From Flagellimonas hadalis (GTDB taxonomy: Bacteria > Bacteroidota > Bacteroidia > Flavobacteriales > Flavobacteriaceae): a DNA stretch of 64,000 nt. Position 1 is the stretch's first letter. Every line of letters begins with the position of its first letter. Below are positions 17,428 through 26,650 of the stretch, one piece after another. The notes beneath the pieces are model-generated. The model saw only the letters and a program-made list of their open reading frames with translations, made no database searches and was not told where the DNA came from. The stretch is taken from positions 1-64,000 of the forward strand of contig NZ_VNIK02000015.1 of the NCBI RefSeq assembly GCF_007785775.2, in the 5' to 3' direction. The translations under genes and the position numbers were made by a program.

Positions 17428-18054
17428 ATGCCTGGATCCGTCAGGAACAAAACAGCTTGGGCCGTATTTGCCATTTTGGCCATAGGGATAGGGCTCTACC
17501 CGTTGATGTACTTCTTTTCGGCAGAAGAATTTGGCCTTTTGCAAGGGAAATCCAAGGACATATCGGCCAATATAATCTGGAGAATCGGCTTTTTCGGGCA
17601 TATAGTATTTGGTGGGTTGGCCCTTTTGACGGGCTGGTCCCAATTCAGCAAAAAGCTCAGGACCAAAAAACTGGATCTCCATAGAAACTTGGGAAAAATC
17701 TATGTCCTATCCGCTTTGGTGAGTGGAATTTGTGGCGTGTACATTGGGTTTTATGCTTCGGGGGGACTTGTCCCTTCCTTAGGGTTTATCAGTTTGGGAA
17801 TCGTTTGGCTGTTCACGACCATCAGAGCGTATGCAGCCATACGAAAAAAAGATGTATCCCTTCATCAAGGCATGATGATTTATAGCTATGCAGCCTGTTT
17901 TGCAGCGGTCACCCTTCGTATTTGGTTGCCTTTGCTAACGATTATTTTAGGGGAATTTCTGTTGGCCTATAAAATTGTGGCCTGGCTCTGTTGGGTGCCC
18001 AATATCATATTTGCCCATTTTTGGGTACGTAGAAAGGGGCTCACGCTGGCCTGA
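17428..18054 (+). CDS. DUF2306-type integral membrane protein
   Basis: 208 aa with about six hydrophobic helices (for example AWAVFAILAIGIGLYPLMYF, FGHIVFGGLALLTGW, VLSALVSGICGVYIGFYA). The LHRNLGKIYVLSALV motif and the later SLHQGMMIYSYAACFAAVTL, with His in membrane-flanking positions, are the hallmark of DUF2306 proteins. Role unknown; redox or haem links have been proposed only from the conserved histidines. Single gene, convergent with the VOC gene next door and ending 0 bp from it. Confidence 0.85.
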   Translation: MPGSVRNKTAWAVFAILAIGIGLYPLMYFFSAEEFGLLQGKSKDISANIIWRIGFFGHIVFGGLALLTGWSQFSKKLRTKKLDLHRNLGKIYVLSALVSGICGVYIGFYASGGLVPSLGFISLGIVWLFTTIRAYAAIRKKDVSLHQGMMIYSYAACFAAVTLRIWLPLLTIILGEFLLAYKIVAWLCWVPNIIFAHFWVRRKGLTLA

Positions 18055-18477
18055 TCATTTGGCAAACAATTGCCCCATATCCTTAAAGGCCTTGAATTCC
18101 AGTGCATTTCCCGCAGGGTCCAAAAAGAACATGGTGGCCTGCTCCCCAACTTCCCCTTTGAACCTAATGTAGGGCTCAATGACAAAGGCAATGCCCTTAC
18201 TTTCCAGTTTTTTGGAAAAGGATTGGAACACATCCCATGGCAAGACCACGCCATAGTGTGGAACGGGCACATTTTTCCCATCTACGGGATTGGTGTGGAG
18301 TTCCTCTTCGGATTTTGGTTTGTAGTGGATGACGAGTTGGTGCCCAAACAAGTTGAAATCTACCCAATGGTCACTGCTCCGGCCTTCCTCACATTCAAGG
18401 ATTTCCCTATAAAAAGTCCTGCACTCATCCAGATTGTGCACAGGAATGGCCACGTGAAAAGGAGTTACGTTCTGCAT
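18055..18477 (-). CDS. VOC-family (glyoxalase-like) protein
   Basis: 140 aa from the ATG at 18477. Two beta-alpha-beta-beta-beta halves: [34 protein letters not shown], then [20 protein letters not shown] and [15 protein letters not shown]. His at HVAIP, H in HQLV, H in PHYGVV and E in ALEFK fit a metal-binding glyoxalase/dioxygenase site. Substrate unknown. It follows the alpha/beta-hydrolase gene with a 32-bp gap on the same strand, so a two-gene operon is likely. Confidence 0.85.
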   Translation of the reverse strand: MQNVTPFHVAIPVHNLDECRTFYREILECEEGRSSDHWVDFNLFGHQLVIHYKPKSEEELHTNPVDGKNVPVPHYGVVLPWDVFQSFSKKLESKGIAFVIEPYIRFKGEVGEQATMFFLDPAGNALEFKAFKDMGQLFAK

Positions 18478-18509
18478 GGAAAATTTTTCTGAAAAGTAGG
18501 ACAACTTTT

Positions 18510-19349
18510 TCAGGCTTCCAAAAAAGAGATGATCTGATCGTTCACATCATCTTGGTGCATGGAGTGTCCCAATCCTTCCGTGCTCACCAAGGAACTTCCC
18601 TTCCAATTGGCGTTCACTTGAACAGAGGCATGGTAGGGTGTAATCGCATCCAATCGATCATGGAAAAGCAAGCCCTTTTTGTCGATGGACTTCGCAAAAC
18701 TTGAAGTGGAAAATTCACGGATCCTAAAACCGAACCGGTCCATCACATAATTGTCCAAGTGGCCCATCACCCGGTTGTTGAACCTCAATAGGGTCTGGAA
18801 ATGATCCATGATCTCTTGAAACTCCGAAGGGGAGCCAATGGTGACCATTTTTTCCACATTGGGACAAGGATTTTTATATTGGTTGTACATAATGGTCATC
18901 CCCCCCACCGAGTGGCCGATGAGGTGTTTTGGGCCATACTTTTTGACCATATGGTCCACTGCCTCCTCATATAGGGGCACATACAAATATTTTCCCGAAG
19001 AATGGCCATGGGAAGGGGCGTCAAAGGCAATGATATTGAAATCGGCCGCCTGAAGTTTTTTGATGAGGTTGCGCCAACGGAAGGTATTGCTCTCCCAACC
19101 ATGGACCAGAAGAACGGTTTCCTTGCTTCCTGGCCAATGATACACCTGCAAGTGATGGTCGGCCACATTTTCTACTTTTAGCTTTGCCTTTTCAAGATAT
19201 TCGGCCTGTTGTGGCAGCACCCGACCCTTCCTTACCGTGCAGAACAGATGGAACGCATGGTTGGCCGCTTTTTTTGGGGCGATCAATGAATAGGTATTGT
19301 AGTATTGGCCGTAGGCCAACGGCATTATCTTGTTGAGCAGTTTTTTCAT
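18510..19349 (-). CDS. Alpha/beta-fold hydrolase
   Basis: 279 aa. Oxyanion strand [15 protein letters not shown] (about residue 80), nucleophile elbow GHSVGG with Ser near residue 145, an acidic residue around [10 protein letters not shown] and a late His at [10 protein letters not shown] complete a hydrolase triad. Substrate unknown; small esters are typical. No signal peptide. Divergent from an HxlR-type regulator whose start lies about 90 bp away, which suggests that regulator controls this gene and the VOC gene behind it. Confidence 0.88.
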   Translation of the reverse strand: MKKLLNKIMPLAYGQYYNTYSLIAPKKAANHAFHLFCTVRKGRVLPQQAEYLEKAKLKVENVADHHLQVYHWPGSKETVLLVHGWESNTFRWRNLIKKLQAADFNIIAFDAPSHGHSSGKYLYVPLYEEAVDHMVKKYGPKHLIGHSVGGMTIMYNQYKNPCPNVEKMVTIGSPSEFQEIMDHFQTLLRFNNRVMGHLDNYVMDRFGFRIREFSTSSFAKSIDKKGLLFHDRLDAITPYHASVQVNANWKGSSLVSTEGLGHSMHQDDVNDQIISFLEA

Positions 19350-19365
19350 TCAGGTTTCTTTTTGT

Positions 19366-19396
19366 AACTTACTCTGTATTTGATACTAAAAGTACA
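19366..19396. promoter_or_regulatory. Candidate HxlR operator between hydrolase and regulator genes
   Basis: The divergent gap contains GTAACTTACTCTGTATTTGA followed by TACTAAAAGTAC. Its core GTAT-TTG-ATAC is palindromic, with outer GTAACTT/AAAAGTAC arms. HxlR proteins usually bind GTA...TAC palindromes beside their own gene. Inferred from layout only. Confidence 0.4.
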
Positions 19397-19441
19397 GATT
19401 CATTTTTGAACAAAAAAGAAGTCACTGTTGCAAAACTAGGT

Positions 19442-19870
19442 ATGGGAATGGAAACTGTTGTTGAAAATCAGAAAGTTAGGACTATTAAAAAATTGGAAAA
19501 AATGTTCGGCCACATCGATTACAGAAACCCGCCCGAACTTTGTCCGGTAAGGGATGTGATGTCCGTGGCATCGGACCAGTGGAGCATTTTGATACTTCTT
19601 TGGCTGGGGTATTTTTCCGTACTCCGGTTCAATAAGCTCAAAAAATATGTGTATGGCATTTCCAATAAGGTGCTGAGCCAACGCCTAAAAGTGCTCGAGG
19701 CCGATGGCTATATTGAGCGAAAGGCCTACCCCGAAGTGCCCATCAGGGTCGAGTACAACCTTACCGAATTTGGCCGCTTGTATGTGGATAAACTCTTGGA
19801 CCTGGCCGAATGGATGCACGACAACAGCCCCAAAGTTATGGCCAATCGAAAGAGATATGGATTGGAATAA
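19442..19870 (+). CDS. HxlR-family winged-helix transcriptional regulator
   Basis: 142 aa from the ATG at 19442; an in-frame TTG at 19406 is less likely. HxlR domain: CPVRDVMSVASDQWSILILL (with the conserved N-terminal Cys), LRFNKLKKYVYGISNKVLSQ, RLKVLEADGYIERKAYPEVP, VEYNLTEFG. The single Cys near the domain start is the redox- or electrophile-sensing residue in some members (YodB-like). It likely controls the divergent hydrolase/VOC pair. Confidence 0.92.
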   Translation: MGMETVVENQKVRTIKKLEKMFGHIDYRNPPELCPVRDVMSVASDQWSILILLWLGYFSVLRFNKLKKYVYGISNKVLSQRLKVLEADGYIERKAYPEVPIRVEYNLTEFGRLYVDKLLDLAEWMHDNSPKVMANRKRYGLE

Positions 19871-19888
19871 ATAGCCCAAGGCCGGAGT

Positions 19889-20437
19889 TTATTCCCAGCC
19901 GACCATAAGATACTTGATCTTGGCATCCTCAGGGATCTGCACCGCTTCAATGGTGGAAGTGGTAAACCTGAGTTCTGAGGGCAGTTCCTGTTTATCTATG
20001 GTGAAATATAGGTTGCTTCCCTTTGGGAAAATCACGATGCTGTTCAAAGTGGTCACTATTTTCTTGAACTTGTACATTTTTTCAATGTCTTTGAACGTGC
20101 TTTGGAGCCCGATACCGTTTTCGGAAACATAGCGAGGATCTAAGATCCGAATGTTTTCAATGGTCGGGATGCTGTCCGAGCTGGGCGTCAGGGTCAGAAG
20201 ATGCTTACCTCCTTTTTCAAATACCTCTATTTTCTTGTTGGAGTCACCCAGTTTTATGGCCGTAGTGTCCTGAACAATGGAATCATGGGCAAAAACCGAT
20301 TCCAACTCACTTACTTTGGTGGTTTGCAACAGCGGTCCCACACTGTTTTCGGTGATTAAAAATGTGGTATCTTTTTGACAGGATTGAATCGATGCCATGC
20401 CTAGCATCAGCACCAGTATTTTAGTAGTTCTTTTCAT
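19889..20437 (-). CDS. Lipoprotein of unknown function
   Basis: 182 aa. Lipoprotein signal ILVLMLGMASIQSC with Cys at residue 20, then a Thr/Ser-rich mature part of mostly beta character (VFEKGGKHLLTLTPSSDSIP, FKKIVTTLNSIVIFPKGSNL). No motif recognised. It lies 5 bp after the stop of the HerA-like gene on the same strand, so they may be co-transcribed, although a lipoprotein and a cytoplasmic ATPase make an odd pair. Confidence 0.75.
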   Translation of the reverse strand: MKRTTKILVLMLGMASIQSCQKDTTFLITENSVGPLLQTTKVSELESVFAHDSIVQDTTAIKLGDSNKKIEVFEKGGKHLLTLTPSSDSIPTIENIRILDPRYVSENGIGLQSTFKDIEKMYKFKKIVTTLNSIVIFPKGSNLYFTIDKQELPSELRFTTSTIEAVQIPEDAKIKYLMVGWE

Positions 20438-20442
20438 AAAAA

Positions 20443-21951
20443 TTATCGCATCATTTTTTTTAGCACGCCCATTACACCCCTGATAAAGGTGGCACTGGTC
20501 AATACTTTGACCACAGGGTTCATTCGGGCACTCCTTCTAGTGGATGAAGACCTGCTGGTGGGGCGTTGTTCTTTTTCTTTTTCTGCCTCTTTTTCGGCTT
20601 TTTCAATTTTTTCATTGAGGATTTCATAGGCACTTTCGCGGTCTATTTCCTCATTGTATTTTTTGATCAATTTGGATTGTTCCAGTACATTTTTGAGCTC
20701 ATCATCGGTCAAGATATCCATTCGGCTCATGGGGGCCCGCATTAGGGTCGCGGCCAGCGGTGTGGGCCTGCCCTTTTCGTCCAATACAGAAACAAGAGCT
20801 TCTCCGGTCCCGAGCGAGGTGAGTACCTCTGAGGTGTCATAGAACTCGGTAATGGGATAGTTCTGTGCCGTCAGTTTGATGGCTTTTCGGTCCTTGGCAG
20901 TGAAGGCGCGGAGCGCATGCTGTACCTTCAATCCCAATTGGGCCAATACGTCATCGGGAACGTCGGTTGGGTTCTGTGTCACAAAATAGAGCCCTATTCC
21001 TTTGGAACGGATCAGTTTTACGATACTTTCAATTTGGTCCAAAAGTGCCTTGGATGCGTTGTCGAATATAAGATGGGCCTCGTCTATGAAGAGCACCAGT
21101 TCGGGCCTGTCACTGTCCCCTTGTTCTGGAAAGGTGGAATAAATCTCGGCCAATAGGCTCAACATGAATGTGGAGAACAGTTTGGGACGATCCTGAATGT
21201 CCGTCAATCGGATAATGTTGATGTATCCTCTTCCTTTTTCGTCAATTCGGACCAAATCGTCCACCTCAAAGGACTTTTCGCCAAAGAAAAGGTCTGCCCC
21301 TTGCTGCTCCAGTTCAATGATCTTTCTCAAGATGGTACCTGTGGAACTGGTGGAGATGCGCCCATAGGACGATTGGAATTCGTCCTTGCCCTCTTCGGTC
21401 GCATATTGCAGCACCTTTTTAAAATCTTTCAGATCCAGTAGCGGTAGTTTGTGGTCATCACAATATTTGAACACCACGGCAACTATGCCTTCTTGGGTCT
21501 CTGAAAGGTCAAGGATCCTGGACAACAGCACGGGTCCAAATTCTGAAACCGTGGCCCTCAAGCGGACGCCTCCTTGTTCGGAAAGGGACAAAATCTCCAC
21601 AGGAAAACTTTTGGGTTCAAAGGGAATCCCGATTTTCTGGTGACGTTCATCAATTTTAGGATGTCCCGGGCCAGGCTGGGCAATGCCGCTAAGATCACCC
21701 TTGAGGTCCATAAGCAATACGGGAATGCCTTTGTCCGATAGGTTTTCGGCCAACACCTGAAGGGTCTTGGTCTTTCCCGTACCCGTGGCCCCGGCAATGA
21801 GGCCGTGTCGGTTAAGGGTTTTCAGGGGAACATTTATCAAGGCATTGGTGATGGCCTCGCCATCCAGCATGCCAGCACCAAGGGTAATGTAATCCCCTTT
21901 CATGGCATAGCCTTGTTCTATCTCTGCAAAGAATTTTTCTTTGTTGCCCAT
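20443..21951 (-). CDS. HerA-like ATPase (DUF853 family)
   Basis: 502 aa from the ATG at 21951; an in-frame TTG nine bases upstream is less likely. FtsK/HerA-superfamily P-loop ATPase with Walker A GATGTGKTKTLQVLAENLS near residue 48 and Walker B LVLFIDEAHLIFDNA near residue 285. There is an Arg/sensor segment FVTQNPTDVPDDVLAQLG and a charged C-terminal coiled region (EKIEKAEKEAEKEKEQRP) before a basic tail. DUF853 proteins are widespread and usually called helicase HerA-like. DNA translocation is inferred from family and the exact job is unknown. Confidence 0.9.
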   Translation of the reverse strand: MGNKEKFFAEIEQGYAMKGDYITLGAGMLDGEAITNALINVPLKTLNRHGLIAGATGTGKTKTLQVLAENLSDKGIPVLLMDLKGDLSGIAQPGPGHPKIDERHQKIGIPFEPKSFPVEILSLSEQGGVRLRATVSEFGPVLLSRILDLSETQEGIVAVVFKYCDDHKLPLLDLKDFKKVLQYATEEGKDEFQSSYGRISTSSTGTILRKIIELEQQGADLFFGEKSFEVDDLVRIDEKGRGYINIIRLTDIQDRPKLFSTFMLSLLAEIYSTFPEQGDSDRPELVLFIDEAHLIFDNASKALLDQIESIVKLIRSKGIGLYFVTQNPTDVPDDVLAQLGLKVQHALRAFTAKDRKAIKLTAQNYPITEFYDTSEVLTSLGTGEALVSVLDEKGRPTPLAATLMRAPMSRMDILTDDELKNVLEQSKLIKKYNEEIDRESAYEILNEKIEKAEKEAEKEKEQRPTSRSSSTRRSARMNPVVKVLTSATFIRGVMGVLKKMMR

Positions 21952-22007
21952 GCTGTTCAATTTCCGATAAAAATAGGGTAATTTTAAGCAAAACTGAAAG
22001 TGAGATC

Positions 22008-22460
22008 ATGAAAGCTTTTCAACATACACTACTGGTTGTTTTAGTCAGTGGGTTATTGGCCACTGCCCATGCCCAGGAAAATACCGAGGTCATTTTTCAC
22101 AAATCCCACGAACCCAAAAAGCAGGACGCTCCCTTCAGTGATGTGGTACAGGCGGGAAACCTGTTCTTTTTGGCTGGGCAGATCGGGATGGACCATACCA
22201 CGCGCACAGTGGTCGAAGGTGGGATACAGGCCGAAACGGAACAGACCATCAAAAACATTGAGGCGGTATTGGCACAACATGGATTGGGACTGAAAAATGT
22301 GGTGAAGTGTACCGTGATCTTGGCCAACATGGATGATTTTGCGGCTTTCAACGAAGTCTATGCCAAACATTTCACGAACAAACCTGCCAGGACCACTTTT
22401 GCTGCAAGTGGTATTGCCGCCAATGGAAAAATTGAGATCGATGTTATTGCGGTAAAGTGA
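22008..22460 (+). CDS. RidA-family protein with signal peptide
   Basis: 150 aa. RidA/YjgF proteins hydrolyse reactive enamine/imine intermediates, normally in the cytoplasm. Here the first ~23 residues are a clear Sec signal (TLLVVLVSGLLATAHAQ), so this copy should act in the periplasm. The domain is otherwise complete: VVQAGNLFFLAGQIGMD, QTIKNIEAVLAQHGLGLKNV, and the active-site Arg region KPARTTFAASGI plus the EIDVIAVK end. Substrate unknown. Confidence 0.9.
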   Translation: MKAFQHTLLVVLVSGLLATAHAQENTEVIFHKSHEPKKQDAPFSDVVQAGNLFFLAGQIGMDHTTRTVVEGGIQAETEQTIKNIEAVLAQHGLGLKNVVKCTVILANMDDFAAFNEVYAKHFTNKPARTTFAASGIAANGKIEIDVIAVK

Positions 22461-22586
22461 TTCTTAGGGGTGCATGGTCGAAGATATGGAGCAATTGACT
22501 GGTAAAATTGGAACCTTTGTCTTACTTTGTCAATTTCATAGCAGAAGGTGAGGTCCATGCAAGGAATACCGTTTTTTAAGATCAGT

Positions 22587-25091
22587 ATGCAAAAAGTAAG
22601 GTTGTTCGGCATCATTGCTTTCTTGTTCCCATTACTCTCTTTTGTTCAAGCACAGAACAATGTGGCCCCGGAAGTAACTGCGACCGGTGATCAGGTCTAT
22701 TGTCCGGAAACTTCTATCCCAATAGCCACTTCTTTCAATATAGTTGACCCGGACGACACTGAAATAGATGCATTCTACATTCAAATTTCCACGGGCTATG
22801 AGAGAGGGTATGATCAATTGCAGCTGACGAACAATCATCCATTGGTGACTACGGCATGGGATGCCCAAGAAGGAAAACTTACCGTAAGGGGACCCTCTGG
22901 AGGGACAGTTTCCTATTCCGATTTGATAGCAGCTGTGCAAGACATCGTTTTTGTGAGCACTGCCGAAGCTCCTGTGGAAGAAAAATATTTTTCGCTCACT
23001 ATTGGGAGTGCCAACTATTTGCCGGAAACGGAGCATTACTATGAGTATGTGCCCGCACTGGGCATACGATGGGACGATGCCAGGACTGCTGCAGGGAACA
23101 GGACTTTTTTTGGTTTACAGGGGTATTTGGCCACCATAACCTCGGATGCAGAGGCCCAACTTACTGGGGAGCAAGCTGCAGGTACAGGATGGATCGGAGG
23201 ATCTGATGAGCAGACAGAAGGAGTCTGGAGGTGGATGACAGGTCCTGAGCAAGGGCAGATTTTCTGGAACGGGGCCTATAGCGGGAGCAGTCCAAACTTT
23301 GCTTTTTGGAACACCATGGAGCCCAATAATTTGGGAGATGAGGATTATGCCCATATCACAGCTCCTGGGGTTGGCATAACAGGTTCTTGGAACGATTTGG
23401 CCATTACCGGGGACACTATGGGGGATTTTCAGCCCAAGGGGTATATTGTGGAATATGGGGGACTTCCGGGTGACCCAACCCTGACACTTTCGGCCAGTAC
23501 CAAAATAAGCACGCCCAAAATACTGGAAGTTACATCAGGCACTATTTGCGGACCGGGAGAAGTGATTTTGCAGGCCGAAGCGAGCATGGGTGATATTTTG
23601 TGGTTCGATGTGGAAGATGGAGGGGTTCCCTTGGCAACGGGCACTACATTCCAGACCCCGTGGTTGACCCAAAGCACCACTTTTTATGCCTTGGCTTCCT
23701 ACAATGGATGCCTGACAGGGGAACGGGTGGCCGTGGAGGCGATTGTGAAACAAAGACCGTCCATCAATGATGGCTTTACCATCACCAATTGTGATTCTGA
23801 TGGAGTGCTCGATGGCTTCATGGATTTCGACCTTACCCAATATGTGTATCTCATCGGGCCGGACCACGTCAATTTGGACATCACATTCCATTTGTCCGAA
23901 AGTGATGCCGAAAACAATGTGAACCCACAGACCGCTACACTTTTCAACAATAGCACGGCTAATGAACTTTATTTTAGGGCCGAAGGTTCCGGGGAGTATT
24001 GCCATTCGGTGGGCAGGTTGTTTTTGGATGTGACAACGACCTCACTGCCCCAGGACTATCAGTTTGAACTGGAATCCTGCGATCAGGGTATGGCAGATGG
24101 CATAACTTCATTCGATTTGGAGGAAGCGGCCGGGGCCATTCTTTCGCAGTTTCCCAATGGTCAAGATCTATCCATTTCCTTTTACCAAAATGAGGACGAT
24201 GCCTATTTGAATCGAAACAAAATTGTCGCAACCAATACCCATTCCAATACAACACCTTATTCCGAACTGGTCTATGTCCGTGTGGAAGATGAACAGTCGG
24301 GAACTTGCTATGGGGTAGGGCAGCATTTGTTGTTGACGGTCCACCCAATCCCATCCTTTGAGGTGGAAGAAAACCATATTTTCTGTACGGGAGGTAGTGT
24401 AACGGTGCAACCCTTCGGCGCGGATGGGGATTATCAATACGAATGGTATGATGCCAATGGTCAACCCATAGGAAATGCCGATTTCAATACCATTTCGCAA
24501 CAAGGCTCCTATAGTATAGTGGCCATCTCGGAGCATGGATGTGCATCGGAACCTATGTTATTTCAAGTCCATGAATCGGGACCTCCCAACTTGTTGCCCC
24601 AATATGTGCGCGTCGAGGATGATGGGGAAACGGGGACCATAACCGTTTTGCACCAAGATGGGCAATTGGGTCTGGGATCCTATGTGTTTTCATTGGATGG
24701 TCCGTTTGGTGACATGCAGCAGGAAGGTGTTTTTACCGATTTGGAACCCGGACTTTATACCCTCTATGCTATGGATGTGAATGGCTGTGGTTCGGATATG
24801 ATCCGAGTTGGGGTCACGGGCGTCCCAAAATTCTTTACCCCGAATAATGACAATGTCAATGATCGGTTGAACGTTTTGGGGGTCACGGAGGAATTTTATC
24901 AGAGTGGGGCATTTTACATTTATGACCGCTACGGAAAGTTGCTTGCTCAAAGAGACCCGATGGTCGAAGGTTGGAATGGGTTATATGATGGAAAACCTTT
25001 ACCACCTTCCGATTATTGGTACGTTATGGAACTGCTGGATGTTCATGGAGCGGTACATCATAAGCAAGGACATTTCACCTTAAAGCAATAA
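22587..25091 (+). CDS. C-type-lectin-domain adhesin-like protein with T9SS type B C-terminal signal
   Basis: 834 aa from the ATG at 22587, chosen because the signal peptide IIAFLFPLLSFVQAQ follows directly (earlier in-frame ATGs at 22548 and 22557). Residues about 155-300 form a C-type-lectin-like domain (IRWDDARTAAGNRTFFGLQG, then WIGGSDEQTEGVWRWM, EPNN, GSWND). Ig-like/PKD-type repeats follow. The last ~90 residues (FFTPNNDNVNDRLNVLG, YDRYGKLLAQ, WNGLYDGKPLPPSDYWYVME) are the gliding-motility-type CTD that sends proteins through the type IX system. Expected on the cell surface or in the medium, probably binding glycans. Confidence 0.92.
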   Translation: MQKVRLFGIIAFLFPLLSFVQAQNNVAPEVTATGDQVYCPETSIPIATSFNIVDPDDTEIDAFYIQISTGYERGYDQLQLTNNHPLVTTAWDAQEGKLTVRGPSGGTVSYSDLIAAVQDIVFVSTAEAPVEEKYFSLTIGSANYLPETEHYYEYVPALGIRWDDARTAAGNRTFFGLQGYLATITSDAEAQLTGEQAAGTGWIGGSDEQTEGVWRWMTGPEQGQIFWNGAYSGSSPNFAFWNTMEPNNLGDEDYAHITAPGVGITGSWNDLAITGDTMGDFQPKGYIVEYGGLPGDPTLTLSASTKISTPKILEVTSGTICGPGEVILQAEASMGDILWFDVEDGGVPLATGTTFQTPWLTQSTTFYALASYNGCLTGERVAVEAIVKQRPSINDGFTITNCDSDGVLDGFMDFDLTQYVYLIGPDHVNLDITFHLSESDAENNVNPQTATLFNNSTANELYFRAEGSGEYCHSVGRLFLDVTTTSLPQDYQFELESCDQGMADGITSFDLEEAAGAILSQFPNGQDLSISFYQNEDDAYLNRNKIVATNTHSNTTPYSELVYVRVEDEQSGTCYGVGQHLLLTVHPIPSFEVEENHIFCTGGSVTVQPFGADGDYQYEWYDANGQPIGNADFNTISQQGSYSIVAISEHGCASEPMLFQVHESGPPNLLPQYVRVEDDGETGTITVLHQDGQLGLGSYVFSLDGPFGDMQQEGVFTDLEPGLYTLYAMDVNGCGSDMIRVGVTGVPKFFTPNNDNVNDRLNVLGVTEEFYQSGAFYIYDRYGKLLAQRDPMVEGWNGLYDGKPLPPSDYWYVMELLDVHGAVHHKQGHFTLKQ

Positions 25092-25126
25092 TGGACAAGT
25101 TGCATCATATTGCAATTTCTTAGCAT

Positions 25127-25134
25127 TATCTTTG
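25127..25134 (+). promoter_or_regulatory. queE -7 box immediately before the start codon (TATCTTTG)
   Basis: TATCTTTG fits TAnnTTTG and ends four bases before the ATG at 25139, implying a leaderless or nearly leaderless transcript. Confidence 0.5.
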
Positions 25135-25138
25135 CACC

Positions 25139-25771
25139 ATGATGGAAGAAAACGTGATGGAATTGGTGGACAAGGGGCTGATGCTTCCCTTGATGGAAGA
25201 ATTTTATACCATCCAAGGAGAAGGGTTCCACAAGGGAACGGCCGCCTATTTTATTCGGGTGGGCGGTTGCGATGTGGGTTGCCATTGGTGCGATGTCAAG
25301 GAAAGCTGGAATGCGGAGACCCATCCACCCACGGCTATTGACAGTATTATTGCCAATGCAAAAAAATATTCAGATACCATTGTCATAACAGGTGGTGAAC
25401 CCTTGACCTGGGATATGGCACCTTTGACCCAAGGCCTCAAGAAAGAAGGGATGAAAACCCATATCGAGACTTCGGGTGCCTACCCGCTGACGGGAGTTTG
25501 GGATTGGATCTGTCTTTCTCCCAAAAAGAACAAATTGCCCGTGGGGGATATCGCCAAAAAAGCGGATGAACTCAAAGTGATCGTGTACAACAAGCACGAT
25601 TTCATATTCGCGGAAGAACAGGCGGCCGAAGTGGGTGAAAACTGTATTCTCTATCTACAACCGGAATGGAGTGTTCGCGATAAGATGGTTCCCTTGATCG
25701 TGGACTACGTTATGAAAAACCCCAAGTGGAAGGTTTCATTGCAGACCCATAAGTATTTGAACATTCCTTAA
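25139..25771 (+). CDS. queE: 7-carboxy-7-deazaguanine synthase
   Basis: 210 aa. Radical-SAM enzyme that turns 6-carboxy-tetrahydropterin into 7-carboxy-7-deazaguanine on the way to queuosine. The start FYTIQGEGFHKGTAAYFIRV and the cluster motif CDVGCHWC (CX3CX2C) bind the 4Fe-4S cluster. ITGGEPL is the SAM-binding GGE motif. Late segments ICLSPKKNK and YLQPEWS are typical for QueE. Start choice among several early Met codons is uncertain by up to 14 residues. It stands alone on this strand. Confidence 0.95.
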   Translation: MMEENVMELVDKGLMLPLMEEFYTIQGEGFHKGTAAYFIRVGGCDVGCHWCDVKESWNAETHPPTAIDSIIANAKKYSDTIVITGGEPLTWDMAPLTQGLKKEGMKTHIETSGAYPLTGVWDWICLSPKKNKLPVGDIAKKADELKVIVYNKHDFIFAEEQAAEVGENCILYLQPEWSVRDKMVPLIVDYVMKNPKWKVSLQTHKYLNIP

Positions 25772-25781
25772 TACCAAGAAC

Positions 25782-26612
25782 TCAACGCCCTCCATTGTTC
25801 TGAAGATCCAAAAGACATTCGGCATCCAATTGGGGCACGGTGGTCAGTCCTTTGGAAACATTGCTTTGCATGGCTTTCATCATGGGACCTCCAAACTGGA
25901 GCTCGGCTCGCATCAAACAGCCTTCCACGTTGCAGTGGTTGTTGCCGGTTTCCACATCATTTTCACCAATTTCTGTATCCTCATGTTCAGGATGGACAGG
26001 GTCAGTGCCCAAATCCACAAGGCCCAATAGGTGTCCAAATTCATGGTTGAGTGTTGCTGCTTCCAGGTCAGCAACGGAAATGACCGCACTTCTGCTAGCC
26101 AAGTCCCGCACTGTAGATTCGTAGATGATCATGGATGTATTGCGATAAACTGCACCCAAAGTAACCAGATTTTCACTTTCGTCATCACTATCGGCGGGGG
26201 CATCGGCAAAATAAATGTAAATGGCCAGGGTGCTGCCATCATTATAAGCTGTCCTGTTGTCCCTTTCCAATTCGGCCACCTCATTCAGGGTAAGGGTTTC
26301 CTCGTTGGGAGAAGAAAGCGGGGTATATTTGAATTCCACCTCTTCCTTAAAGGTCCTAGCCTTAATAAATTCCTCCAGGGTGTCAATGCCATCTACTGTG
26401 GGCTGAAAACCTGATACATAGGCAATTTCAATGAGTAGCTTGTCAAAGGTGTTGTTCGATAAAATATCATTTGCAGATGCCCCCGTAGTCAACAAATTGG
26501 CCGATTTATCGACACTCGTCGACGAACCAGAGGGATTTTCTGCATCCTTGGAACAGCCCATAAACACGAGAAGGGCAAGGAAAGGGTAAAGGATAATTTT
26601 CTTTTTCATCAT
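25782..26612 (-). CDS. Zinc metalloprotease lipoprotein
   Basis: 276 aa from the ATG at 26612. Lipoprotein signal ILYPFLALLVFMGC with Cys about residue 20. The motif HEFGHLLGLVD (about residue 190) is HExxHxxGxxD/H of metzincin-like peptidases, and GCLMRAEL is a likely Met-turn. Bacteroidota carry many such membrane metalloproteases of unknown target. Probably periplasmic or surface-exposed. Convergent with queE, 10 bp between stops. Confidence 0.85.
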   Translation of the reverse strand: MMKKKIILYPFLALLVFMGCSKDAENPSGSSTSVDKSANLLTTGASANDILSNNTFDKLLIEIAYVSGFQPTVDGIDTLEEFIKARTFKEEVEFKYTPLSSPNEETLTLNEVAELERDNRTAYNDGSTLAIYIYFADAPADSDDESENLVTLGAVYRNTSMIIYESTVRDLASRSAVISVADLEAATLNHEFGHLLGLVDLGTDPVHPEHEDTEIGENDVETGNNHCNVEGCLMRAELQFGGPMMKAMQSNVSKGLTTVPQLDAECLLDLQNNGGR

Positions 26613-26650
26613 CTTCAATATGAAATAAAAACGTTGCGCAATGGAATCTA

